Below are positions 7,452-14,126 of a stretch of 34,055 bases of DNA, one piece after another. The stretch spans positions 1 to 34,055 of the forward strand of contig CAKUTF010000031.1 of NCBI GenBank assembly GCA_934691725.1, in the 5' to 3' direction. Each line of letters opens with the position of its first letter. Position 1 is the stretch's first letter. Source of the DNA: an uncultured Fibrobacter sp. GTDB taxonomy: Bacteria > Fibrobacterota > Fibrobacteria > Fibrobacterales > Fibrobacteraceae. The notes beneath the pieces are model-generated. The model ran no database searches and was not told where the DNA came from. It saw only the letters and a program-made list of their open reading frames with translations. The translations under genes were made by a program, and so were the position numbers.

Positions 7452-8471
7452 ATGCCTTTACAGATTATCCGTTCCGACATTACGAAAGTCTCCGCAGACG
7501 CCATCGTCAATTCCACGAACCCGAATCCCTTCCGCAGCGGATACGGAGGCGCGGATTTCCATATCTACGAAGCCGCCGGACGGCAAAAGCTCTTGGAAGC
7601 GAGAACGAAAATCGGAAATTTAAATGTCGCCGATATCGCCGTTACTCCCGCTTTCGGACTAAACGCCAAGTTCATCATCCACACCGTAGGCCCGCGCTGG
7701 AACGACGGAAGGTCCGGGGAACTTTTCGCGCTCGAAAACTGTTACAGAGGCGCCCTTGAAAAAGCCTCCGAACTGGGTTGCGCATCGATAGCGTTTTCGC
7801 TCATCTCCAGCGGTTCCTACCGTTTTCCCAAAGATCTCGCCCTAAAAACGGCGGTCGAAACAATCGGGAACTTTTTACAGATAAACGAAATGGATGTGAC
7901 TCTCGTCGTCTTCGACAGAAAATCCTTTGAAATTTCCGCGAAACTCGACAAAGACATCCAAGTTTTTATCGACGAAAACTATGTTCAAAAGGAAGAAGCC
8001 CTTCGCCAGAAATTTTTCGAAGAAAGCGTCCGTTCGGGAAAATTCCAAAAGAAGCTTCCCAAAAGCCACGATGGCCTGCAAGAAACAGAAATTCGCAAAG
8101 ACAAGAGCCTCGAAGAATTTCTCGCGGATTCCGCCGAGACTTTCCAGCAAAGGCTCTTTCAGCTCATCCAGGAAAAAAATCTAGACGACACGCAGACCTA
8201 CAAGAAGGCAAACCTCAGTCGGCAACATTTTTCAAAAATCCGCAGCGACATCCAGTACAAGCCAAAAAAGAAAACCGTCCTCGCGCTTGCTGTCGCCATG
8301 CAGCTCGACATCGCCGAAACAGAAAAACTTCTAGCCAGCGCGGGATTCGCCCTTTCGCCATCCGACAAAGCCGACCAAATCATCACTTACTTCATCCTCC
8401 ACAAAAAATACGACGTTTGGGAAATCAACAACGTTCTCTTCAAGTATGACGAGCCGACTCTCGGGATGTAA
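7452..8471 (+). CDS. Macro-domain protein with C-terminal HTH-like domain
   Basis: A 339-residue two-domain protein. Residues 1-160 are a macro (ADP-ribose-binding) domain: IVNSTNPNPF at 18-27 with the Asn pair N20/N23, the glycine-rich loop RSGYGGAD at 28-35, FIIHTVGPRW at 74-83, and the phosphate-binding loop ISSGSYRFP at 118-126. Family members bind or hydrolyse ADP-ribose derivatives; whether this one is an enzyme or a sensor is not visible. Residues 160-225 are charged and helical. Residues 228-339 resemble a Xre-type helix-turn-helix region (ANLSRQHFSKIRSD, then KKKTVLALAVAMQLDI and a helical tail), a tail I recall on other bacterial macro-domain proteins. A plausible role is ADP-ribose-responsive regulation, which is inference. 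The gene has its own start-proximal TATATT and a strong terminator, so it is a single-gene unit. Confidence 0.82.
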   Translation: MPLQIIRSDITKVSADAIVNSTNPNPFRSGYGGADFHIYEAAGRQKLLEARTKIGNLNVADIAVTPAFGLNAKFIIHTVGPRWNDGRSGELFALENCYRGALEKASELGCASIAFSLISSGSYRFPKDLALKTAVETIGNFLQINEMDVTLVVFDRKSFEISAKLDKDIQVFIDENYVQKEEALRQKFFEESVRSGKFQKKLPKSHDGLQETEIRKDKSLEEFLADSAETFQQRLFQLIQEKNLDDTQTYKKANLSRQHFSKIRSDIQYKPKKKTVLALAVAMQLDIAETEKLLASAGFALSPSDKADQIITYFILHKKYDVWEINNVLFKYDEPTLGM

Positions 8472-8477
8472 TCCTTA

Positions 8478-8505
8478 AAATGTCGCCCGAAAGGCGACCT
8501 TTTTA
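8478..8505 (+). terminator. Intrinsic terminator of the macro-domain gene
   Basis: GTCGCC (8482-8487) and GGCGAC (8493-8498) enclose the loop CGAAA and are followed by CTTTTTAT. It is preceded by AAAA, so it may work in both directions. Its sequence closely resembles the hairpin at 5411-5437. Confidence 0.85.
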
Positions 8506-8594
8506 TCATCCAAACAGCTATCATTTTCTCTGCAACCAGGGATTCTTTCCGGGAGCTTAACCAGCAACGAAAAATCAAAACAGCAGAGGTATCA

Positions 8595-9257
8595 ATGAAA
8601 AAAGGACTCGTAGAAATCGTATTCATCCTGGATCGCAGCGGTTCCATGAGCGGACTGGAAAACGAAACAATCGGAGGATTTAACTCCACAATCGAAAGAC
8701 AAAGAAACGAACCCGGCGAAGCATATGTTTCGACCGTTCTCTTTGACAACCAGACGGAAGTGCTCCATGACCGCGTTCCCATCCGGGAACTCTCTCCCCT
8801 CACTTCAAAAGAATACTTCGCCCGCGGGAGCACAGCGCTTCTCGACGCCATCGGAAGCGCAATCCATCACATCGGAAATGTCCACAAGTACGCGCGAGAC
8901 GAAGACCGCCCCGAAAAGACAATCGTCATCATCACCACGGACGGCTACGAAAACGCGAGCCGAAAATATTCATTGGACAGAATCCGGATGATGATTGAAC
9001 GGCAAAAGACAAAATACGGTTGGGAATTTCTCTTCCTCGGAGCGAACATCGATTCAATCGAAACGGCAAGGTCTTTCGGAATCGACGAACGCCACGCCAC
9101 AAACTATATGCCGGACAGCACCGGGATGGAAAAGCTGTACGATGCAGAGGAAAGGTTTATCCGCCTGCACCGCTGCGAATTTCCGAACAAAAAAGATTTC
9201 GAGGAATGGAAGAAGGAGGTCGAAGCGGATTATCGCAGCCGAAAGAAGTTTCACTAA
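8595..9257 (+). CDS. VWA-domain protein (TerY-like)
   Basis: A 220-residue single von Willebrand A domain protein without signal peptide or membrane segment, so cytoplasmic. The MIDAS metal site is intact: D13-x-S15-x-S17 in LDRSGSMSG, T80 in ARGSTALLDAIG, and D116 in TTDGYENAS. Such proteins are often grouped with TerY-like VWA proteins and usually serve as metal-dependent interaction modules rather than enzymes. A charged tail (residues 185-220) follows. AGAGG lies 5 nt before the ATG. It is separated from the macro-domain gene by a terminator and an 89-nt leader, and meets the SIMPL gene tail to tail at 9279. Confidence 0.85.
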   Translation: MKKGLVEIVFILDRSGSMSGLENETIGGFNSTIERQRNEPGEAYVSTVLFDNQTEVLHDRVPIRELSPLTSKEYFARGSTALLDAIGSAIHHIGNVHKYARDEDRPEKTIVIITTDGYENASRKYSLDRIRMMIERQKTKYGWEFLFLGANIDSIETARSFGIDERHATNYMPDSTGMEKLYDAEERFIRLHRCEFPNKKDFEEWKKEVEADYRSRKKFH

Positions 9258-9278
9258 AAGACAGCGCAAAATAAACCG

Positions 9279-9968
9279 CTAATCGTCCAGCATGAAATCC
9301 ACATAGGTCACCACGCGAACCTTCTTGATATAGGGCGTATTTTCATCGCGGTCATCAATGGAGAAAACCCCTTGCTGCGCGTTCCGAATTTTTCCCAGCT
9401 CGCTATCCGAGTCCTTGGCGAATTTTTCGGCAGCGGCTCGGGCATTTTTTGTCGCTTCCTCAATCATCTCCGGCTTGATGGCATTCAGACCGGTAAATTC
9501 GTAATTTGCAAATCCCGCATCCAAGGCGATTCCCTGGGCGGCAAGTTTTGCTATTTCCGACTGGAGCTTTCGGACGTTTTTCACCTGCGTGGATGCCACC
9601 GTAATCGTCGAAGTCATCGTGTAACGATTTTCAGGAAGCTTCTCCCGATATCGATCCGCCAGCGCATCTGCAATGTCCGGCGCATTCACGGTAATGTCCT
9701 CGCGATCGATTCCCCGTTCAAGAAAGAACTTGATGACCAGCGAATCCTTTTCCTCCACATTCCGGTAAATCGCGGGAATTTCGTTTCCGACTTCCGAAAA
9801 GCGCACCGACCAGAAAACCTTGTCCGCCTGGACCTCTTTTTCGGCAAGTCCTCGGACGCTTACCGTGCGTTCGCGATTTCCTATTTTCGAAAGTCCGCAA
9901 CAGATAAAGCTGCCAAAGACCACGATAGCGACAGCGAGAATCAACGATTCCAAAATTCTATTTTTCAT
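9279..9968 (-). CDS. SIMPL-domain (DUF541) membrane-anchored protein
   Basis: A 229-residue protein with an N-terminal hydrophobic segment (residues 8-26), a signal anchor or signal peptide, followed by a SIMPL/DUF541 domain that begins RTVSVRGLAEKEVQADK. Features typical of the family are the early VRGLAEKEVQADKVFW strand and VASTQVKNVRKLQSEIAKL. The molecular role of the family is unclear; members are periplasmic or outer-membrane associated. I chose the ATG at 9968 because AAGGAG lies 5 nt upstream; an in-frame ATG at 9989 is disfavoured. It has no evident operon partner: the next minus-strand gene ends 94 bp upstream. Confidence 0.85.
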   Translation of the reverse strand: MKNRILESLILAVAIVVFGSFICCGLSKIGNRERTVSVRGLAEKEVQADKVFWSVRFSEVGNEIPAIYRNVEEKDSLVIKFFLERGIDREDITVNAPDIADALADRYREKLPENRYTMTSTITVASTQVKNVRKLQSEIAKLAAQGIALDAGFANYEFTGLNAIKPEMIEEATKNARAAAEKFAKDSDSELGKIRNAQQGVFSIDDRDENTPYIKKVRVVTYVDFMLDD

Positions 9969-10062
9969 AAAGGCTCCTTTTTCTTTCAAGATACAAATTT
10001 TCCGCCTAAAAGATTTCGGGAAAAAATATTTTTTTCAAATTGATTTCGTACAAATTAACTTT

Positions 10063-10707
10063 CTAGTGATTCGGGAGAACCGATTTCGAGACCGGGATTT
10101 CGAAGCGTTCCTCGGACAACTTCAAAAAGAACATTTCCCTTCGAGAACTCCACAGGGAAACCGACGAAATATTATTTTTCATCCGTCCATCCAGAACATT
10201 TTCCCTTCTGCCGAAAGCGGCCACCCAAAAGGCGCCCGAATTTCTAAAATCAGCCGACATTTCCATTTTCCCAAGAGCAAGTCCTAAATCGTATCGTGCA
10301 TTCAAAGCCAGCAGTGAACAGTCGTCCGGCGAAGCGGAGCGTCTCGTTTTCTTTTTGTACTCCGCATACTTCATTGACTGGCCTTTAAAATGGATGGAAT
10401 CCCGCAACTTTTCCACCCGATAAGTTCCGTTTCTGGAAATCGCCACGCCAAATCCGCATATCTGATATTCCCGAAAGGCTTTCAAGTCGTCTTTCCCTAA
10501 AAAGACATCCAAATCGCCTGCGAAAAAACGGAGCGAAGAAATTTTTCCCGGTTCCGAAAATTCCATTTCAATCCGCAGCGTATCCCTGTTTTTCCAAAAG
10601 TAAATCGCTTTTCCGCTTTCCATCGGAATGCCTTGGTTTTTGTGGGCGAAAGCGAACGAAGAAAGAACGCAAACCAGGAAAACTATCGATAAAAATTTCC
10701 TGCGCAT
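10063..10707 (-). CDS. Secreted protein of unknown function
   Basis: A 214-residue precursor with a signal peptide (MRRKFLSIVFLVCVLSSFAFA, predicted cleavage after residue 21). The mature part is basic with many aromatic residues and has two cysteines. I recognise no domain. It starts 20 nt after the hpt stop codon on the same strand, so it is probably co-transcribed with hpt. No strong Shine-Dalgarno sequence is visible (AGGAAA lies well upstream), so it may depend on coupling to hpt. Confidence 0.65.
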   Translation of the reverse strand: MRRKFLSIVFLVCVLSSFAFAHKNQGIPMESGKAIYFWKNRDTLRIEMEFSEPGKISSLRFFAGDLDVFLGKDDLKAFREYQICGFGVAISRNGTYRVEKLRDSIHFKGQSMKYAEYKKKTRRSASPDDCSLLALNARYDLGLALGKMEMSADFRNSGAFWVAAFGRRENVLDGRMKNNISSVSLWSSRREMFFLKLSEERFEIPVSKSVLPNH

Positions 10708-10727
10708 AAAAAATTCAATGAAATTTC

Positions 10728-11240
10728 CTATTCCGAAAAGCAGCAGATTTCCGGCAAGGCGCGAAAACGCTCCGCATAGTCCAGCCCGTAGCCGACGACA
10801 AAGAGGTTCTCGACCTGAAAACCGATATAGTCCACGGCAAAATCGACTTCACGACGGCTAGGCTTGTCGAGCAGGGCGCAGGTCTTTACCGTCGCCGCAC
10901 CACAGTCGCGAATCGCCCGGGAAAGGTTCTTGAGCGTATGCCCGGTATCAAAGATATCATCGACAAGCAAGACGTTCTTCCCCGCCACATCGAGTCTCTC
11001 GATTCCCTTCACGGTGAAAGCCGAGCGTTCCGTCCCGTTCCCGTAGCTGCTCGCCCGCACAAACTGCACGTCCAGCTTCTCGGAACCCATCGCCCGAACC
11101 AAATCGGCGACAAAGACAAACGCCCCGGTCAAGGCGCCGACCACGACATCGATCCGTTCCTTCTCGGATATTTCCTTCGCAAGTTCCGCAATGCGGACTT
11201 TCAGGCGTTCTTCAGAAATCAAGGTTTTCAGGTTTTGCAT
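10728..11240 (-). CDS. hpt: Hypoxanthine phosphoribosyltransferase
   Basis: A 170-residue cytoplasmic purine-salvage enzyme converting hypoxanthine (and usually guanine) plus PRPP to the nucleotide. The PRPP-binding signature VLLVDDIFDTGHT is at residues 90-102. Upstream are the flexible-loop region VRASSYGNGT (61-70) and, at the C-terminal side, VGYGLDYAERFRALPEI, which is characteristic of Hpt. Length is normal for the family. GGGA lies 5 nt before the ATG. It is the first gene after the leuA terminator and is followed at 20 nt by a secreted-protein gene. Confidence 0.93.
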   Translation of the reverse strand: MQNLKTLISEERLKVRIAELAKEISEKERIDVVVGALTGAFVFVADLVRAMGSEKLDVQFVRASSYGNGTERSAFTVKGIERLDVAGKNVLLVDDIFDTGHTLKNLSRAIRDCGAATVKTCALLDKPSRREVDFAVDYIGFQVENLFVVGYGLDYAERFRALPEICCFSE

Positions 11241-11249
11241 ATTTTCCCA

Positions 11250-11287
11250 AAAGAAAAAGGTTCGTCTTCCAAAATGAAAGCGAACCC
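11250..11287 (-). terminator. Intrinsic terminator of leuA
   Basis: On the minus strand GGTTCG (11286-11281) pairs with CGAACC (11264-11259) around a 16-nt loop and is followed by TTTTTCTTTT. It lies between leuA and hpt and separates the two units. Confidence 0.75.
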
Positions 11288-11295
11288 TTGGATTG

Positions 11296-12855
11296 TTAGC
11301 GATAGAGCAGGTTTACCCCGCAGAAGACGGCGCGCATATTCGCCTTGAGCGTGTCGCTCGAAACGCCACGGCCTTCGACTTCGCGTTCGCCCGCCTTCAG
11401 CACTATACGGCTAAGTCCGCGACCTGCCCATAGCTTGTCCGATTCCGGCACGACCACCTGGCGATACTTGATAAGTTCGACAGGCAGACCGATTTCCCGC
11501 ATCAGGACAATCGAAGCCTCGACGGGACCTTCTGCCGTAATGGATTTCACCACGGACGTGCCGTCCTTCTTGAAGTGGAAAATAAAGCGGTTCTCGTCCG
11601 GAATCACTTCGATATTGTTGAAAATCAGGCGACCGTTCACATTGATAAAATGTTCGCGGAAAACGTCTAGCACCCGGTCGCCCGAAAGTTCGCCTTCCCT
11701 TTCGCTCACCGCCTTGAGAATCGGCTGCAGTTCCGAAGCTTCGGCAAGGGAAAGCTTGTAGCCGAACTTGGTGACGATTTCATAGACAGCCGTCCGACCG
11801 CTCTGGCTCGTAAAGCTCAAGGAATCGTTCTGGTGCCGCCCGATAATCGAATAGTCGATCGGACGGTAAGCGCCTTTCTTCATGTTCTTCGTCTTGCTCG
11901 CTCCGTCCTGGTGAATGCCACTCCGGTGCACGACCGCTTCGGCTCCGATCAGAGGCGCACGGCTATAAATACTTACGCCCGACCATTGCGAAATCAGGAT
12001 AGCCGTTTCGTAAATGCGCTCCAGATGGATATCGACCGGAACCCCGGTATTGAAAAGCGCAACGACCACTTCGTAAAAGTTTGTATTTCCGCAGCGTTCT
12101 CCAAGACCGTTCAGCGCCACTTCCAGCTGGGTCGCCCCGGCAAAGAAGCTTTCGACCGTCGCCGCAGTCGCCATCCCCAAGTCGTTATGGCAATGGACCG
12201 AAATCGTGATGTTTTTCGGCAAGGCTTCATAGACCTGCCGAATCTGGTTCACGTAGAGCGCCGGGCGGTAACGCTCGACCGTATTCGGCAGATTGATCGT
12301 CGTCGCTCCGGCTTCGACGACCGCTTTCAGTTCGTCGATGATAAAATCCATGTTTTCAAGGCAGTCGCCGAAATGTTCCACGCTGAATTCGACATCCCCC
12401 TTGTCGCCGACCAGGGACTTTGCGAGCTTCACGCAAGAGACAGCCCTTTCCTTTACCTGTTCCGGCGTCATGTGAAGGACATGTTCCATCGAAAGCGGGC
12501 TTCCTGCGAGAAACGTGTGGATCCTCGGATGCGGCGCATACTGGACAGCTTCCCAGCAACGCTGGATATCGCTGGGCACACAGCGAGCAAGTCCCGACAC
12601 AACAATCCGCTTTGCTTCCTCGTTTCCTTCCGCAGCCATCTGGGCGGTCAGCTGGGCAAGTTCCTTGCACGATTCAAAATCCATCTCGGACGATGCCGGG
12701 AACCCGACTTCCGCGCCCTGCACGCCGAGCTTCAGAAGCTGGAGATAGACATCCTTCTTTTGCGCATTGTTCCACGGACGAGGCAACGCCTGGTTGCCGT
12801 CGCGAAGCGTCACGTCGTAGATAAAGGGTTTTCTCGTATTTTCGGTCTGTTCCAT
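11296..12855 (-). CDS. leuA: 2-isopropylmalate synthase
   Basis: The first committed step of leucine synthesis: acetyl-CoA plus 2-oxoisovalerate to 2-isopropylmalate, in the cytoplasm. It is 519 residues, normal for the family. The TIM-barrel domain opens with VTLRDGNQ (R18, D19), carries the metal-binding HCHNDLGMA (H221, H223) and the GLGERCGNT motif near 251-258. A linker region (HRSGIHQDG, YRPIDYSIIGRHQ) follows, and residues from about 415 form the C-terminal LeuA dimer/allosteric domain where leucine feedback acts. AAGGAG lies 5 nt before the ATG. The Leu-rich leader peptide and terminator upstream independently support a role in leucine rather than another 2-oxoacid pathway. Confidence 0.95.
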   Translation of the reverse strand: MEQTENTRKPFIYDVTLRDGNQALPRPWNNAQKKDVYLQLLKLGVQGAEVGFPASSEMDFESCKELAQLTAQMAAEGNEEAKRIVVSGLARCVPSDIQRCWEAVQYAPHPRIHTFLAGSPLSMEHVLHMTPEQVKERAVSCVKLAKSLVGDKGDVEFSVEHFGDCLENMDFIIDELKAVVEAGATTINLPNTVERYRPALYVNQIRQVYEALPKNITISVHCHNDLGMATAATVESFFAGATQLEVALNGLGERCGNTNFYEVVVALFNTGVPVDIHLERIYETAILISQWSGVSIYSRAPLIGAEAVVHRSGIHQDGASKTKNMKKGAYRPIDYSIIGRHQNDSLSFTSQSGRTAVYEIVTKFGYKLSLAEASELQPILKAVSEREGELSGDRVLDVFREHFINVNGRLIFNNIEVIPDENRFIFHFKKDGTSVVKSITAEGPVEASIVLMREIGLPVELIKYRQVVVPESDKLWAGRGLSRIVLKAGEREVEGRGVSSDTLKANMRAVFCGVNLLYR

Positions 12856-12860
12856 GTTTA

Positions 12861-12888
12861 CTCCTTGCCCGCTTTCTTATGCGGCAAG
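12861..12888 (-). promoter_or_regulatory. Hairpin overlapping the leuA ribosome-binding site
   Basis: On the minus strand CTTGCCGC (12888-12881) pairs with GCGGGCAAG (12872-12864, one bulged G). The last three bases AAG are also the start of the AAGGAG Shine-Dalgarno of leuA (12866-12861). The stem could limit ribosome access unless the short upstream reading frame at 12900-12877 is translated through it. Confidence 0.5.
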
Positions 12889-12900
12889 CCATTCTTGCAT
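12877..12900 (-). CDS. Seven-codon upstream reading frame of leuA
   Basis: ATG CAA GAA TGG CTT GCC GCA TAA encodes MQEWLAA. It lies between the attenuator terminator and leuA, and its stop codon falls in the loop of the hairpin covering the leuA ribosome-binding site. Translation of it would open that hairpin. It has no obvious ribosome-binding site of its own, so whether it is translated is uncertain. Confidence 0.3.
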   Translation of the reverse strand: MQEWLAA

Positions 12901-12902
12901 CT

Positions 12903-12940
12903 ACAAAAATAACAAAGCCCGCATCAAAATCGAAGCGGGC
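12903..12940 (-). terminator. Attenuator terminator upstream of leuA
   Basis: On the minus strand GCCCGC (12940-12935) pairs with GCGGGC (12922-12917), followed by TTTGTTATTTTT. It lies 48 nt before the leuA start in the same direction. Its left arm CGCTTC (12937-12932) can instead pair with GAAGCG (12974-12969), which forms an antiterminator. Confidence 0.85.
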
Positions 12941-12959
12941 CGTTTCCTGAATTTACTGC

Positions 12960-13009
12960 GACAAACCTCGCTTCAGCGATCTTTCCAAAGTCGAAGTAGA
13001 AGGTTTGTC
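12960..13009 (-). promoter_or_regulatory. Leader pairing segments 1 and 2 of the leu attenuator
   Basis: GACAAACCT (13009-13001, inside the leader peptide just before the Leu codons) pairs perfectly with AGGTTTGTC (12968-12960). Segment 2 also contains GAAGCG with a following AGG, which pairs with the left arm of the terminator. Pairing 1:2 and pairing 2:3 exclude each other. The leader stop codon TGA (12975-12973) overlaps segment 2, so a ribosome finishing the leader blocks antitermination, while one stalled at the Leu codons blocks segment 1 and frees segment 2. Confidence 0.8.
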
Positions 13010-13020
13010 CGTTTTTGCAT
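12973..13020 (-). CDS. leuL: Leu-rich leader peptide of leuA
   Basis: A 15-residue peptide, MQKRTNLLLRLWKDR, with four leucines: three consecutive codons CTT CTA CTT and one more CTT two codons later. It is followed by mutually exclusive hairpins and an intrinsic terminator, as in the leu, his and trp leader attenuators of enterobacteria. A shortage of charged tRNA-Leu would stall ribosomes at codons 7-11. It has no Shine-Dalgarno sequence; the start codon lies 8 nt after TATATA, so the message is probably leaderless. The function lies in the act of translation rather than in the peptide. Confidence 0.85.
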   Translation of the reverse strand: MQKRTNLLLRLWKDR

Positions 13021-13026
13021 GGTCAA

Positions 13027-13034
13027 AATATATA
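13027..13034 (-). promoter_or_regulatory. Candidate -10 element of the leu leader
   Basis: On the minus strand TATATATT contains TATATA 8 nt, or TATATT 6 nt, before the leader-peptide ATG. No consensus -35 is visible. It lies in the gap after the ATP synthase terminator. Confidence 0.5.
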
Positions 13035-13091
13035 AATCCAGATGAAAAATGGCTATCCCGATTGGCCAAAACTTAAAAAAGTCATAAAAAC

Positions 13092-13120
13092 AAAAAAGAC
13101 GGTCCTTTCGAACCGCCTTT
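13092..13120 (-). terminator. Terminator of the ATP synthase operon
   Basis: On the minus strand GGCGGTTC and GGACCGTC form an 8-bp stem (two G-U pairs) with loop GAAA, followed by TTTTTTG. It lies 20 nt past the last proteolipid gene. Confidence 0.88.
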
Positions 13121-13139
13121 TGCAAATTTTCAACCGGAA

Positions 13140-13613
13140 TCAGCTCACGAGCATCATCGAGAACACCATCACGAAAAGCGCAACGGTTTCCCCGACACCG
13201 AGAACCATCAGATAGTTCACGAGACCCTTGCCGGTTTCGCCGAGAGCACTGCACCCGTTCGCTGCGGACTTGCCCACATACCAGGCGCTAGCCGCCATCC
13301 CGATACCGCCGAAAATGCCGACTCCCAGGTAAGCCGCCCACATCGTCGCAGTCGGATCCGTACCGCCTTCCGGATTTATCTTGTTCAAAATGTAGAGCAT
13401 CAGAAGCATTCCGTAAATCGTCTGCGCAATCGGGGCTCCGACAAAAATCAGCAACGTGAAAAGAGCGTTCTTGCCTTTGAGGTAAGCCTTTTTCCAAGCC
13501 CCGATCGCCGCCATGCCAGCCGTTCCGCAGCCAAGCGCCGAACCCACTGCGGCAAGCCCTAAAGCAGCCACCGCACCGAGTTTCGAGAGCGTTATCATCG
13601 TATTCTGATCCAT
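13140..13613 (-). CDS. atpK: V-type ATP synthase proteolipid K, second copy
   Basis: A 157-residue four-helix (double hairpin) rotor-ring proteolipid and the last gene of the operon. It is a close paralogue of the preceding gene. The ion-binding glutamate is in helix 4 (E142 in GETVALF). Aligned to Enterococcus hirae NtpK, the helix-2 Gln is kept (Q64 in PIAQTIYG), but the Thr/Ser ligand beside it is Ala (A63) and the helix-3 Gln ligand is Val (V113 in WYVGKSAA). The first copy keeps both. The helix 2-3 loop is longer here (residues 77-91). AAGGAG lies 8 nt before the ATG. It may form a mixed ring with the first copy or an alternative ring. Confidence 0.92.
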   Translation of the reverse strand: MDQNTMITLSKLGAVAALGLAAVGSALGCGTAGMAAIGAWKKAYLKGKNALFTLLIFVGAPIAQTIYGMLLMLYILNKINPEGGTDPTATMWAAYLGVGIFGGIGMAASAWYVGKSAANGCSALGETGKGLVNYLMVLGVGETVALFVMVFSMMLVS

Positions 13614-13632
13614 AAGTCTCGCTCCTTACGGA

Positions 13633-14088
13633 TTAAAGAACAAACATCGAGAACACGAGCACGAACAGGGCGACCGTTTCGACAATGCCGAGCACCATCA
13701 GGTAATTGACCATACCCTTGCCGGTTTCGCCGAGGGCGTCGCAAGCCACCGCCGCGGACTTGCCCTGGTACCAGGCGCTAGCCATCAGCCCGAGACCGCC
13801 AAAAATTCCCGCACCGAGACATCCGCCCCAGTTGGTAAATCCGCTCGCCTGGGCAGAACTCAAGATGAAATTCATCAGAAGCATCCCGTAAATCGTCTGG
13901 GAAATCGGAGCGCCCACAAAGACTAGCAAGGTAAAGAGAGCGCCCTTTCCCTGAGCGTAGGCCTTTTTCCACACGGAAATAGCCGCCATGCCAGCCGTTC
14001 CGCAACCAAGGGCGGAGCCCATTGCACCGATACCCAGAGCGGCAGCAGCGCCCATCTTCGCGAGAGTCACTATCGTTTGTTGATCCAT
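13633..14088 (-). CDS. atpK: V-type ATP synthase proteolipid K, first copy
   Basis: A 151-residue four-helix proteolipid of the membrane rotor ring. The ion-binding carboxylate is E137 in helix 4 (VETVALF), and helix 2 has Gln instead (PISQTIYG), as in V-type rings with one carboxylate per four-helix subunit. All side-chain positions known to bind Na+ in Enterococcus hirae NtpK have plausible equivalents: S63 (for T64), Q64, Q108 (in WYQGKSAA), E137 and Y67. This suggests but does not prove sodium coupling. AGAGGA lies 8 nt before the ATG; a short hairpin (GGGATATTTCCC) sits in the gap after atpI. A paralogue follows 19 nt downstream. Confidence 0.94.
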   Translation of the reverse strand: MDQQTIVTLAKMGAAAALGIGAMGSALGCGTAGMAAISVWKKAYAQGKGALFTLLVFVGAPISQTIYGMLLMNFILSSAQASGFTNWGGCLGAGIFGGLGLMASAWYQGKSAAVACDALGETGKGMVNYLMVLGIVETVALFVLVFSMFVL

Positions 14089-14126
14089 TTTGTTATCCTC
14101 TTATGGAAACGGGAAATATCCCTTGG

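Noticed and set aside
11833..12912. A 359-codon plus-strand frame antisense to leuA
   Set aside because: leuA on the minus strand has every family motif, a good ribosome-binding site and a leader; the antisense frame has none of these.
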